Positions 42,565 through 50,927 of a stretch of DNA of 64,000 bases are shown in pieces. The stretch is from Mesorhizobium sp. (lineage in GTDB: Bacteria > Pseudomonadota > Alphaproteobacteria > Rhizobiales > Rhizobiaceae). The position numbers and the translations under genes were made by a program. The first letter of the stretch is position 1, and every line of letters begins with the position of its first letter. The notes beneath the pieces are model-generated. The model did no database searches. It worked only from the letters and a program-made list of their open reading frames with translations, and was not told the origin of the DNA. The stretch is from the NCBI RefSeq assembly GCF_023954305.1, contig NZ_JAMLIG010000001.1, positions 2,666,001-2,730,000 of the forward strand, given 5' to 3'.

Positions 42565-42768
42565 GGCGCGCGGGCGGCTTGCGCCGGCTTGCACGGTCAG
42601 GCTTGAACGCCTCCCTCCCTGTGCATCGATCGCCCCCGGCGGAAAAGAGTTTTCGCCGCCAACCCTCTGTTCCCATTCACCATTCACCAGTCACCATTCA
42701 CTTTTTTCATCCACGCCCTTTCCGCCTTGCCGCATCATGTGCCCCGGTGCGACGCAAAGGAGCCGGCG

Positions 42769-43224
42769 GTGAAGTGGAAGGCGAAGACAGGGAGGGGGCA
42801 GGAGGTGCTTTACAGCATCGTCTCGACCCTGCTTGCGCTCGCAGCCCTCGCCGAAAAAGCCGCCGGTGACACGCCCTGGGTCCGCTTCTGCGTGCTGTGG
42901 GCCGCCCGGCAGGCCGACCTCATCGCCCGCGACTACGTCGCCGGCTCGACATGGAACGCGGCCGGCCGCCTCTGGTCGCCCGCCTTGCCCAACGTCCGCT
43001 ACGGCACCGGGCCGGCCGACGCGCTCGACATCGCCGCCTCGCTGCGCGCGCTGGCGATGGTCATCAGCGGCATCGCCGCCTATCTCCGGCGCGTTGCGGC
43101 CTGGCGGCAGGATCAGGCATTCGGCGAGGCCGGTGACGAGGTCAACCCGCTCCACGGGCTCGACGCATTCCTGCGGAGGCTTCGGGAAGCCCTTTCGCCG
43201 GTCGAGCTCCGCGACACGTCCTGA
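42769..43224 (+). CDS. hypothetical protein
   Basis: A 151-residue protein starting at GTG 42769 with AAGGAG seven bases upstream. It has a hydrophobic helix near the N-terminus (VLYSIVSTLLALAALA), then WVRFCVLWAARQADLIARDY and a second amphipathic helix (LRALAMVISGIAAYLRRVAA). Rhizobial hypothetical proteins of this size exist but I cannot name a family. It is flanked on both sides by repeat-rich DNA. Confidence 0.55.
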   Translation: MKWKAKTGRGQEVLYSIVSTLLALAALAEKAAGDTPWVRFCVLWAARQADLIARDYVAGSTWNAAGRLWSPALPNVRYGTGPADALDIAASLRALAMVISGIAAYLRRVAAWRQDQAFGEAGDEVNPLHGLDAFLRRLREALSPVELRDTS

Positions 43225-43233
43225 GGCACCGCA

Positions 43234-43389
43234 GGGGACAGTTTACTTTGTTTCCGCCCGCGCAAGCCTTGCACGGGCGACGCCCTCGTGCGGAAAAAAG
43301 TAAACTGTCCCCGGCGCCCAACTCCCTCAGCCGCCCGCGCAAACCTTTCGCGGGCGACGCCCTCGTACGGAAAAAAGTAAACTGTCCCC
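43234..43389. repeat. palindrome plus 59-base direct repeat
   Basis: GGGGACAGTTTACTT at 43234 is inverted as AAGTAAACTGTCCCC ending at 43312, making a long palindromic unit. Bases 43254-43312 are repeated at 43331-43389 with four substitutions. The repeat unit contains CGGAAAAAAGTAAACTG. Together with the REP-like copy at 43410-43437, it fills a gap of 328 bases before the solute-binding protein gene. Confidence 0.85.
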
Positions 43390-43409
43390 GGCACTTAACT
43401 CCACCCGCC

Positions 43410-43537
43410 GTCATCCTCGGACTTGTCCCGAGGATCTACTGCCGATAGCGGGTGTTCGGAGACGGTCCTGCCAGCTCGGCGACGCCGCAGATCCTCGAGG
43501 TGAGGTAGCTTTGCAAGGTCCAGTGGACCTTGCAAAG
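43410..43537. repeat. third REP-like copy and a separate 13-bp hairpin
   Basis: 43410-43437 repeats the element of 39962 with one substitution. At 43509-43537 a perfect 13-bp stem (CTTTGCAAGGTCC / GGACCTTGCAAAG) with an AGT loop lies 16 bases after the solute-binding protein stop. It has no T tract, so it may stabilise the 3' end of that mRNA and is not a classical terminator. Confidence 0.7.
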
Positions 43538-43552
43538 CCAATCGAACGCTCC

Positions 43553-44638
43553 TCAATAGCCCGATTTGATCTTCTCGAACTCGGCGATCATCTTGGTCTT
43601 CAGCTCCGCCGGCACGGGCGCCTGGAACAGGGTCTTGTCGACGAATTTCGCCACGTCGGCATAGCCCTTGGTCTTCAGCACTTCGGGATCGACCGCTTCC
43701 ATCGCCTTGGCGTTGGCGTGGCCGTAGCCCCAGTCGTTGACGATGTATTTGGCGACCTCCGGGTCGTCGTTCACGTCCGACAAGAACTCGTAGGCCTTGT
43801 CCTTGTTGCCCGGCGCGTCCTTCAGCATCACATAGCCGCAGACCCACGTTGTCAGGCCCTCGGCCGTATCGCGGTTGATGACGAAGGGCTTGCCCTCGTT
43901 GGCGAGCTGCGTGCCGGCGTCGTTCCAGGCCCAGGCGAGGTCGACCTCGCCGCCGCCCAGCGCCTGCACGATCTCGGTCGAATCGGTCCAGTAGAGCCGC
44001 ACGTTCTTGTGCACCTCGCGCAGGAAGGCCGATGCCTCGGCAAACTGCGCGTCGGTCATCTGCGTCCAGTCCTTCAGCCCGATGGCCAGGCTCGCCAGCG
44101 CATAGGCGTCGTCGACATTGTCGCCGATCGAGACGCGGCCCTTGAACTTCGGATCGGCGAAGGCCTTCAGCGAGGTGACCTCTTCCGGCTTGATCTTCTC
44201 GCTGTTGTAGGTGAGCGCCGTGTTGCCCCAGTCCCAGGGCATGAACCACGCCTTGCCGTCCTCCGTCGTGGCGAGGTTCTTCATGGCCATGATGCCCGGA
44301 TTGAGATCGCCCCAGCCGCGGATCTTGGACGTGTCGAGCGGCTCGATCAGGCCCGCCTCGCGCCATTTCACCACGCTCTGCGAACAGGGGTGGGCGAGAT
44401 CGGCCTTGAAGCCGGCACGGATCTTCTCGAAGGCCTCGTCCTCGTCGCCGAAGAAGGTGAAGGTCGGCGAGTCGCCGTATTTCTCGACATATTTCGGATG
44501 GAAGGCCGGGTCCTCGTAACCCGACCAGTCGAAGACCGTCAGTTCGCCGTCTTCGGCGAGCGAAACGGTCGACACCGACGCGGCGAGCGCGGCGGCGAGA
44601 GATGCGGTGAGGAATATCCGTCTGCCGAAAGCTGTCAT
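43553..44638 (-). CDS. extracellular solute-binding protein (PotD-like)
   Basis: A 361-residue periplasmic protein with signal peptide (RRIFLTASLAAALAASVSTV) and the Pot-family start ELTVFDWSGYEDPAFHPKYV, followed by CSQSVVKWREAGLIEPLD and WDWGNTALTYNSEKI. VDLAWAWNDAG and WVCGYVMLKDAPGNKDKAYE occur in the second lobe. The Trp/Asp-rich binding residues suit an amine, but the substrate cannot be named. It is the last gene of the methyltransferase-tetR-potD operon and probably serves the Pot-type permeases at 35.6-38.5 kb. Confidence 0.9.
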   Translation of the reverse strand: MTAFGRRIFLTASLAAALAASVSTVSLAEDGELTVFDWSGYEDPAFHPKYVEKYGDSPTFTFFGDEDEAFEKIRAGFKADLAHPCSQSVVKWREAGLIEPLDTSKIRGWGDLNPGIMAMKNLATTEDGKAWFMPWDWGNTALTYNSEKIKPEEVTSLKAFADPKFKGRVSIGDNVDDAYALASLAIGLKDWTQMTDAQFAEASAFLREVHKNVRLYWTDSTEIVQALGGGEVDLAWAWNDAGTQLANEGKPFVINRDTAEGLTTWVCGYVMLKDAPGNKDKAYEFLSDVNDDPEVAKYIVNDWGYGHANAKAMEAVDPEVLKTKGYADVAKFVDKTLFQAPVPAELKTKMIAEFEKIKSGY

Positions 44639-44671
44639 GATGGGGTTCTCCTGTCCCGTTTTCTGTTCCCG

Positions 44672-45385
44672 TTAGCCTGATCCGTGCGACCCTTGTCCCG
44701 CGTCGGCCCGGCGCGCGCCGGCAAGCGGAAAGTGTCGCGGGAAGACGGTCGCCAGATGTTCGAAGGCCGCGTCCTGCGCCTTTTCGCGGCTGATCTCCTC
44801 GCCGCCCATCATCAGCCGCAGCCACAGGCCTTCGAGCATGGCGGCGAGCCCGAGCGCCGCCTTGTCCGGATCGAAGGAATAGCCGCCGTCCTTCGCAAGT
44901 GCGGCGCACAGTTCCACCATCGTGTTCTGGTAGGCGAGGTCGCGCGAGCCGCACAGCGCCTGGTAGGTGGGCCGCGACTTCGCCTCGCCCCAGAAGGCGC
45001 ACCAGGCGGCGAGCTTTCGGCGCGAGCAGACCGCGCGATCGAAGTCGGCCGCGACCACGGCCGCCAGACGCTTCGCCGGATCGTCGCCCGCCTTGGCCAG
45101 CGCGCCGCGCCAGTGGGCGGAATATTCCTCCGACATGTGCTGGAGCGTGGCGACGAGCAGCTTTTCCTTGGATTCGAAGTGGAAGTTGACGATGCCGCGC
45201 GACAGGCCGGCGCCGTCGGCCACGTCGGCCATCGTCGTCTCCGAGTAGCCGCGCTTCGCCAGCGAATCGATCGTCGCCTCGATCAGCTGCATCCGCCGCG
45301 TCTCCTTCGACGCCTTGCGGCCCTTGCGGTCGGCTTCCGGCTCCCCGGTCTGTTCGGACTTCGGACGTTCGGCGGTCTTGAGCAT
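44672..45385 (-). CDS. TetR-family regulator (BetI-like)
   Basis: A 237-residue repressor with a TetR helix-turn-helix at about 35-75 (EATIDSLAKRGYSETTMADV ... GLSRGIVNFHFESKEKLL). The ligand domain includes RRKLAAWCAFWGEAKSRPTY, a Trp-rich feature shared with BetI. BetI boxes have a TTGAACGTTCAA-like core, close to the three palindromes found here, so this is the likely regulator of all three promoters, including its own. It lies eight bases after the methyltransferase gene and 33 before the solute-binding protein gene. The inducer is unknown. Confidence 0.9.
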   Translation of the reverse strand: MLKTAERPKSEQTGEPEADRKGRKASKETRRMQLIEATIDSLAKRGYSETTMADVADGAGLSRGIVNFHFESKEKLLVATLQHMSEEYSAHWRGALAKAGDDPAKRLAAVVAADFDRAVCSRRKLAAWCAFWGEAKSRPTYQALCGSRDLAYQNTMVELCAALAKDGGYSFDPDKAALGLAAMLEGLWLRLMMGGEEISREKAQDAAFEHLATVFPRHFPLAGARRADAGQGSHGSG

Positions 45386-45393
45386 GTCTTCGT

Positions 45394-46173
45394 CTATTCC
45401 GGCTTCTTTCCGCGCAGATGGGTGGGACGGTGCTCGCCCGAGTCAAGCACCTTCTGCATGGCTTCCCAGGTCTTGATGTTCTTCAGCACATAGTCCTCGC
45501 CGACCGCGTTCGAAGCCTTCTCGAACATCGGACCCCTGAGTTTCTCCAGTTCGCCGCGCGCGACGTCCCGGTACCAGGGATTGCGGTCGACCGTGACGAC
45601 ATCGCGGAAACCGGCGCGCTCCATCGCGGCGCGGTAGCGGGCGGGCGAGGCCATAGCGAAGGAAAGCCCCTCGGCGGCGATGTAGGCCTTCATGTCGTCC
45701 GACGGCTCGCCGTCGTGTGAAATCATCCAGTTGGACGCTGCGAAGGTGCCGCCCGGCTTCAGCACGCGAAAGATCTCAGCGAAGAGCGCGTCCTTGTCGG
45801 GCACGTGCAGCAGCGCGTCCTTGGAAAAGACGATGTCGAAGCTCTCGGCGGGAAAGGGCAGGGGACCGGGCGGCGCCTGGACGAAGTCGATACCGCTGGC
45901 CAATCCGCACATCGCGGCGCGGTCGATCGCATGGCGGATCACCGGCTCCTCGACGTCGAAGCCGGTGACGTGCGCGGCACCGTGCTTGCGCAGGATATGG
46001 ATGGCGATGCCGCCAGAGCCACAGCCGATGTCGAGCACGCGCTTGCCCTTGAGGTCGACGCCTTCGAGCACGCGGTCGACCTCTTCCGGACCCCCGGGCG
46101 ACAGCCAGCCGTCGCCCCACAGCGCTTCGAGAAAGCGAATGGCGGTGTCGTCATATTCGGGCTGGTCGTGCAT
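45394..46173 (-). CDS. class I SAM-dependent methyltransferase
   Basis: A 259-residue enzyme with SAM motif I VLDIGCGSGGIAIHIL, motif post-I GFDVEEPVI, motif II FDIVFSKDALLHV and motif III RVLKPGGTFAAS. The ISHDGEPSDDMKAYIA region recalls phosphoethanolamine/sarcosine-type N-methyltransferases, so an amine substrate is plausible. ATG 46173 is preferred to a TTG at 46215. First gene of the operon with tetR and potD, reading away from operator 3. Why a methyltransferase is co-regulated with demethylating enzymes is unclear. Confidence 0.85.
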   Translation of the reverse strand: MHDQPEYDDTAIRFLEALWGDGWLSPGGPEEVDRVLEGVDLKGKRVLDIGCGSGGIAIHILRKHGAAHVTGFDVEEPVIRHAIDRAAMCGLASGIDFVQAPPGPLPFPAESFDIVFSKDALLHVPDKDALFAEIFRVLKPGGTFAASNWMISHDGEPSDDMKAYIAAEGLSFAMASPARYRAAMERAGFRDVVTVDRNPWYRDVARGELEKLRGPMFEKASNAVGEDYVLKNIKTWEAMQKVLDSGEHRPTHLRGKKPE

Positions 46174-46252
46174 GTCCCGCAACTCTCCCGCGCCGATCGG
46201 CCGACAGTCCGCCAAACCCTAGCGCAGTTGGAGGAAATCGCAAGGACCCTTG

Positions 46253-46268
46253 TTGAACGTTCATTCAA
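46253..46268. promoter_or_regulatory. TetR-type operator 3, between divergent operons
   Basis: TTGAACG-TT-CATTCAA matches the cores of operators 1 and 2 (consensus TTGAAYG-N2-CRTTCAR). It lies 79 bases upstream of the methyltransferase start and 61 bases upstream of the flavoprotein start, so it can control both, giving autoregulation of tetR. Confidence 0.8.
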
Positions 46269-46329
46269 TACGGCTGGACAGGCAGGGATTTTCCATGGCA
46301 GCCTTGCGAAAGACCGCGAGGGAGACGGC

Positions 46330-47949
46330 TTGAAGACCTGGGACGCCATTGTGATCGGTGCGGGCCATAACGGGCTCGTCAACGCCTGCTACCTGCAGCG
46401 GGCGGGGTTGGACGTGCTGGTGGTGGAGAAGAATGACTGGATCGGCGGCGCCGCCACCAGCCGCGAACTGACGCCGGGCTGGCTCTACTCCAACTGCTCC
46501 TATGTCTGCTCGCTGTTCCGGCCGGAGATCATGCGCGACCTAGAACTGCCGCGCTTCGGCCTGCAGGTCATCCCTTACGAGGGCGGCGCGGTGTTCACCG
46601 AGGACGGCGACTATCTCGCTTCCTACCGCGACCACGACGCCCACCGGCGCGAGTTCGCGCGGTGGTCGGCGCGCGACGCGGAGGCCTACGAGCGCTACGC
46701 CCGGGACGTGACCCGCCAGTGCCGTTTCATCCAGCCGCTTCTGATGCGCACCGCGCCGGACCCCACGAGCCTCAGGCCGCGCGACCTCGGCGAACTGCTC
46801 TATCTCGGGCGCAAGTTCGCAGGTCTCACGCCGGCCGAAATGGCGCTGACGCTGCGCTTCTGGACCATGTCGATCTCCGACTTCCTCGACGAGTATTTCG
46901 AGACGCCGGTGATCAAGGCCAATCTCGCGCTCTCCGGCATCATCGGCACGGCGCTCGGGCCGATGTCGCCCGGCACGGCCTACGTGCTCTTGCATCATTA
47001 CATGGGCGAGGTCGACGGCTCGGTCGGCGCCTGGGGCTATGCGCGGGGCGGGATGGGTGCGGTGACCACAGCGCTGGCGGATTCCTTCCGGGCCTCCGGC
47101 GGCACGATTCGCACCGGCGTCGGCGTCGATCATGTCACGGTGCGGGGCGGCAAGGCGACCGGCGTGGTGCTGGCGAACGGCGAGGAAATCTCGAGCAGGC
47201 TCGTCATCTCCAATGCCGACGTCAAGCGCACCTTCCTCAAGCTGATCGAGGAGAAGGAATTGCCCGAGCCATTCCTGCGCCGGGTGAGGAACTTCAAGAT
47301 CCGAGGCTCGTCCGGCAAGGTCAACATCGCGCTCGACTCGATGCCGGAATTTCCGGCGCTGCCCAAGGATTCGCCCTGTCTCAAGGGCGACATGCACTTC
47401 ACCGACACGGTCGAGCGCATGGAGCGCGGCTACGACGACTGGAAGGAGGGGCGCTTCTCGCGCGATCCCTTCCTCGACATGGTGCTTCCGACCACGCTCG
47501 ACCCGACCATGGCCCCGGCCGGCAAGCATTTCATGTCCTGCTTCGTGCAATACGCGCCGCCGAAGATCGACGGGCGCGACTGGACCGATGCCGACCGCGA
47601 CGCCTTCGCCGAGACCGTGATCTCGCAGATCGCCGACTATTCGCCCGGTTTCCGCGACCGCATCGTCCACATGGAGGTACGCACGCCGCGCGAGATCGAG
47701 GCGGAGGTGGGCCTGACCGAGGGCAACATCTTCCAGGGCGAACTCACCTTCGACCAGCTGCTCTTCAACCGTCCGGTGCCCGGCTACGCGCAGTACCGCT
47801 CGCCGGTCCACGGCCTCTACATATGCGGCTCGTCCACCCACCCGGGCGGCGGCGTCATGGGCGCGCCGGGCCGCAACGCCGCGGCCGAAATCCTGCGCGA
47901 CCTCAAGCGACCGAACAGGCAGATGAGCGACGCCCATGACGTCATCTGA
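46330..47949 (+). CDS. NAD(P)/FAD-dependent oxidoreductase (PYROXD2/CrtI-like), first copy
   Basis: A 539-residue flavoprotein with VIGAGHNGLVNACYLQRAGL at the N-terminus, VVEKNDWIGGAATSRE, a central APGTAYVLLHH-like region (SPGTAYVLLHHYMGEVDGSV), and the C-terminal FAD motif GLYICGSSTHPGGGVMGAPG. The fold is that of phytoene desaturases and amine oxidases. The start is TTG 46330 with GGGAG eight bases upstream; no in-frame ATG fits. It overlaps the second flavoprotein gene by 14 bases. Role in amine oxidation is inferred from context; no carotenoid genes are near. Confidence 0.85.
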   Translation: MKTWDAIVIGAGHNGLVNACYLQRAGLDVLVVEKNDWIGGAATSRELTPGWLYSNCSYVCSLFRPEIMRDLELPRFGLQVIPYEGGAVFTEDGDYLASYRDHDAHRREFARWSARDAEAYERYARDVTRQCRFIQPLLMRTAPDPTSLRPRDLGELLYLGRKFAGLTPAEMALTLRFWTMSISDFLDEYFETPVIKANLALSGIIGTALGPMSPGTAYVLLHHYMGEVDGSVGAWGYARGGMGAVTTALADSFRASGGTIRTGVGVDHVTVRGGKATGVVLANGEEISSRLVISNADVKRTFLKLIEEKELPEPFLRRVRNFKIRGSSGKVNIALDSMPEFPALPKDSPCLKGDMHFTDTVERMERGYDDWKEGRFSRDPFLDMVLPTTLDPTMAPAGKHFMSCFVQYAPPKIDGRDWTDADRDAFAETVISQIADYSPGFRDRIVHMEVRTPREIEAEVGLTEGNIFQGELTFDQLLFNRPVPGYAQYRSPVHGLYICGSSTHPGGGVMGAPGRNAAAEILRDLKRPNRQMSDAHDVI

Positions 47950-49507
47950 GTCCTTCGACGTCATCGTCATCGGCGGCGGCCACAACGGCCTTGTCGCAGC
48001 GACGGTGCTCGCCAAGGGCGGGCGCAAGGTGCTCGTGCTGGAGGCGGCCGACGAGGTCGGCGGGCTGGCGCGGACGGAGGAGTTCTTCCCCCGCTACCGC
48101 GCTTCCACTGCGCACATCCTCAACCGCCTGCATCCGGAGGTGGTCAAGGCACTCGATCTTTCCCGCCACGGTCTCGCCCTCGCCCGCTCGGACCTCGCAC
48201 CCACCGCGCTGATCTCGCCGGGCAGGGACCCGATCCTCCTGACGGGCGGTTGGGGCGAGCAGATCGATGGCGACGTATCCGAGACAGAGAGGCAAGCCTG
48301 GCTCGCAATGCGGGCGCAGCTCGTTCGCTATGCCGCGATCCTGAAGCCCTTCCTCACCAGACTCCCGCCCGCGCTCGACGGCATGGCGATGTCGGAAGCG
48401 TTCGGTTTCGGCGGTACCGCGCTGGCGCTCAAGCGCCTCGGCAAGGAAGACATGCGCGATTTCCTGCGCATGATGCTGATGAACGTCCACGATGTGGCGG
48501 ACGAACATCTGACCGACGACCGCCTCAAGGGCTTTGCCGCCTTCGAGGCGGTGCTCGGCAGCCACCTCGGCCCGCGTTCGCCCACCTCGCTGCTCGGCGT
48601 CTACTATCGCCTCACCGGCGAGATGGCCGGCGTTGCCGGCGGGCAGGTCGTCCCGGCGGGTGGCATGGGCGCGGTGATCGCGGCGATGCGCAACGCGGCG
48701 GAGGCGGCCGGTGCCTCGATCCGTACCGGCGCCGAGGTCTCCCGCATCCTGGTCGAGAAGGGGGCGGCTGTCGGGGTCCGGCTGGCCGACGGGTCGGAGC
48801 TGCGTGCTCAGGTGGTCGTCTCGGCGATCAACCCGCGCACGACATTCGTCGACCTCGTCGGCCCGTCCGAGCTGGACACCGGCGTCGTCCGCAGGGCGCA
48901 GGCGATCCGCATGAAGGGCGACGTCGCCAAGCTGCACCTGGCGCTGTCCGGAGTGCCGACATTCCGGGTTCCACGCGAAGCGCTTGCTGGCCGGCTGGTC
49001 ATCGCGCCGTCGTCCGAGGCGGTGGAGCGCGCCTTCAATCCGGCCAAGTATGGCGACTTCTCGCCCAAGCCGGTGATGGAGGTGACGCTGCCCAGCATTG
49101 CCGATCCGTCGCTCGCGCCCGCCGGCGGCTGCGTGCTCTCGGCCAATGTCCAGTTCGCGCCCTACGACTTAAAGGGCGGCTGGGAGGCCGGAAAGCCTGC
49201 CTTTCTGGCCGCGATCATGGCCGTTCTCGAACGCCATGCGCCGGGCATCGGCCGGCTGGTCCGGCACGCCGAACTGCTCACGCCCGCCGACATCGAGGCG
49301 CGCTACCGCATGCCGGGCGGCCATTGGCATCACGGCGAATTGCAGGTCGACCAGATGCTGGTCAACCGGCCCTTCTTCGGCGCCTTGCGCTACGCGACGC
49401 CGATCGACGGTCTTTGGCTCGCCTCGGCCGGCTCGCATCCCGGCGGCGGCATCTCCGGCGTGCCGGGGTTGAATGCGGCGCGGGCTATGCTGAAGGGGAG
49501 GGGATGA
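47936..49507 (+). CDS. NAD(P)/FAD-dependent oxidoreductase (PYROXD2/CrtI-like), second copy
   Basis: A 523-residue paralogue of the preceding gene: VIVIGGGHNGLVAATVLAKG, VLEAADEVGGLARTEEF, and C-terminal GLWLASAGSHPGGGISGVPG. The two proteins share layout throughout but are clearly diverged, which suggests a heterodimer or two successive oxidations. It overlaps the first gene by 14 bases, so the two are translated in concert. A palindromic repeat separates it from the GcvT-like gene. Confidence 0.87.
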   Translation: MTSSESFDVIVIGGGHNGLVAATVLAKGGRKVLVLEAADEVGGLARTEEFFPRYRASTAHILNRLHPEVVKALDLSRHGLALARSDLAPTALISPGRDPILLTGGWGEQIDGDVSETERQAWLAMRAQLVRYAAILKPFLTRLPPALDGMAMSEAFGFGGTALALKRLGKEDMRDFLRMMLMNVHDVADEHLTDDRLKGFAAFEAVLGSHLGPRSPTSLLGVYYRLTGEMAGVAGGQVVPAGGMGAVIAAMRNAAEAAGASIRTGAEVSRILVEKGAAVGVRLADGSELRAQVVVSAINPRTTFVDLVGPSELDTGVVRRAQAIRMKGDVAKLHLALSGVPTFRVPREALAGRLVIAPSSEAVERAFNPAKYGDFSPKPVMEVTLPSIADPSLAPAGGCVLSANVQFAPYDLKGGWEAGKPAFLAAIMAVLERHAPGIGRLVRHAELLTPADIEARYRMPGGHWHHGELQVDQMLVNRPFFGALRYATPIDGLWLASAGSHPGGGISGVPGLNAARAMLKGRG

Positions 49508-49542
49508 TGAGCTGTTCGGAATCTCAACCCTGCACCGTCGCG

Positions 49543-49675
49543 ACCCCCACCCCCTACCCCTCCCCACAAGGGGGAGGGGGGCGCCGGCGGTGTACTCGGC
49601 TTACACCGACCCGTGTCGGGGAGTGCCAAGGCAGAATCCCCCTCCCCCTTGTGGGGAGGGGTAAGGGGTGGGGGT
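49543..49675. repeat. RPE-type palindrome inside the catabolic operon
   Basis: C-rich arm (CCTACCCCTCCCCACAAGGG) and its G-rich inverse (CCCTTGTGGGGAGGGGTAAG) about 95 bases apart. It fills the 199-base gap between the second flavoprotein gene and the GcvT-like gene. Such a structure could change the ratio of upstream to downstream transcripts. Confidence 0.85.
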
Positions 49676-49706
49676 ATGCAGCGTTTCCACGTTTGGGGAG
49701 GTCCTC

Positions 49707-50927
49707 ATGAACGGCTCCCTCTCCCCCCGCCGCGCCGCGCAGTCCCATATCGAGGCCTTGCGTATCGAATCCCCCTTCCACCCGCGGCTCGCGGCGCTGT
49801 CGCAGCAGAACGATTGGTATTCATGGGCCGGCTACAAGGCGCCGCATTCGCTGTGGGACGAGGAGATGGAGTATTTCGCCATCCGCTCGCAGACGGCCGT
49901 GTTCGACATCTCGCCGATGGTGAAATACCGCATCGAGGGACCGGGCGCGGAGGCCTTTCTCAACCGTCTCACCCTGCGCAACGTCGCCAAGCTCAAGCCC
50001 GGCAAGGTGCAGTACACTGCCTGGTGCGACGACGAGGGACATGTTCTCGACGACGGCACGCTGTTCCGTCTGTCGGCCACCCGCTTCCGCCTGTGCTGCC
50101 AGGAGCGGCATCTGCCCTGGCTGCTCGACTCGGCGATCGGCTTCGATGTCTCCGTACACGAGGAGACCGAGGAGGTCGCCGGCCTCGCGGTGCAAGGGCC
50201 AACCTCCTGCGCGGTGCTGAAGGATGCGGGCTTCGCCGGGGTCGAGACGATGAAGCCGTTCGATATCCGCGTCTTCCCTTTCGGCGCGGGTGAGGTCACG
50301 GTCTCGCGCACCGGCTTTACCGGCGATCTCGGCTATGAGCTGTTTGTCGACGCGGCCTCTGCGCTGCCGCTTTGGGACCATTTGTTCGAGACCGGCAGGC
50401 TGCGCGGCATTCGCGCCATCGGCTATACGGCTCTCAACCGCGCCCGCATCGAGACTGGCTTCATCGTCGCCAATGCGGATTTCGTCACGGCTGAGCATGC
50501 CGTCCGCGCGGATCGCGTGCGCATGCCCGACGAGATCGGTCTCGACTGGATGGTCGATCTCGACAAGCCGCATTTCAACGGCCGCCGCGCCATCGCGCGG
50601 GCGCGGCGAGAGGGTACGCTGAAGCATGTGCTGGTCGGCCTCGAGGTCGAGGGCAACGTGCCGGCCGAGCATGCGATCGTCTACCATCGCAAGACCAAGG
50701 AGGCGGGGCTGGTGACCGCCGCGATCTGGTCGCCGACGGGCAAGCGCAACATCGCCATCGCCAGCCTGCAGCGGCCCTACGGCACGTCGATCCTTGATGA
50801 CCTCTGGGTCGAGATCTACGCCCTGCGCGAACTGCGCTACCAGAAGCTGATGAAGCGGGCGAAGATCGTCGAGCGGCCTTTCGTCAAGCTGGCGCGGCGG
50901 ACGTTGACGCCGCCTGGGGATTTCTGA
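49707..50927 (+). CDS. GcvT-like aminomethyltransferase / folate-dependent demethylase
   Basis: A 406-residue protein of the GcvT/DmdA superfamily. FDISPMVKYRIEGPGAEAFL is in the N-terminal domain, and HVLDDGTLFRL contains the Asp that contacts the amine or folate in GcvT. VSRTGFTGDLGYELFVDA and IGYTALNRARIETGFI follow, then a C-terminal barrel domain. These enzymes move a one-carbon unit from a methylated substrate to tetrahydrofolate. GGAGG five bases before ATG 49707 decides the start. No GcvP/GcvH genes are near, so a glycine-cleavage role is unlikely. Confidence 0.88.
   Translation: MNGSLSPRRAAQSHIEALRIESPFHPRLAALSQQNDWYSWAGYKAPHSLWDEEMEYFAIRSQTAVFDISPMVKYRIEGPGAEAFLNRLTLRNVAKLKPGKVQYTAWCDDEGHVLDDGTLFRLSATRFRLCCQERHLPWLLDSAIGFDVSVHEETEEVAGLAVQGPTSCAVLKDAGFAGVETMKPFDIRVFPFGAGEVTVSRTGFTGDLGYELFVDAASALPLWDHLFETGRLRGIRAIGYTALNRARIETGFIVANADFVTAEHAVRADRVRMPDEIGLDWMVDLDKPHFNGRRAIARARREGTLKHVLVGLEVEGNVPAEHAIVYHRKTKEAGLVTAAIWSPTGKRNIAIASLQRPYGTSILDDLWVEIYALRELRYQKLMKRAKIVERPFVKLARRTLTPPGDF

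Noticed and set aside
42277..43437. Repeat-rich DNA as a CRISPR array
   Set aside because: The repeats are palindromic REP-type elements of different families without regular spacers, and no cas genes are present.
43509..43537. 13-bp hairpin as an intrinsic terminator of the solute-binding protein operon
   Set aside because: No T tract follows on the minus strand; it is listed as a hairpin only.
46330..49507. The two flavoproteins as phytoene desaturases of a carotenoid cluster
   Set aside because: No phytoene synthase or other crt genes are nearby and all co-regulated genes concern amines and one-carbon transfer.
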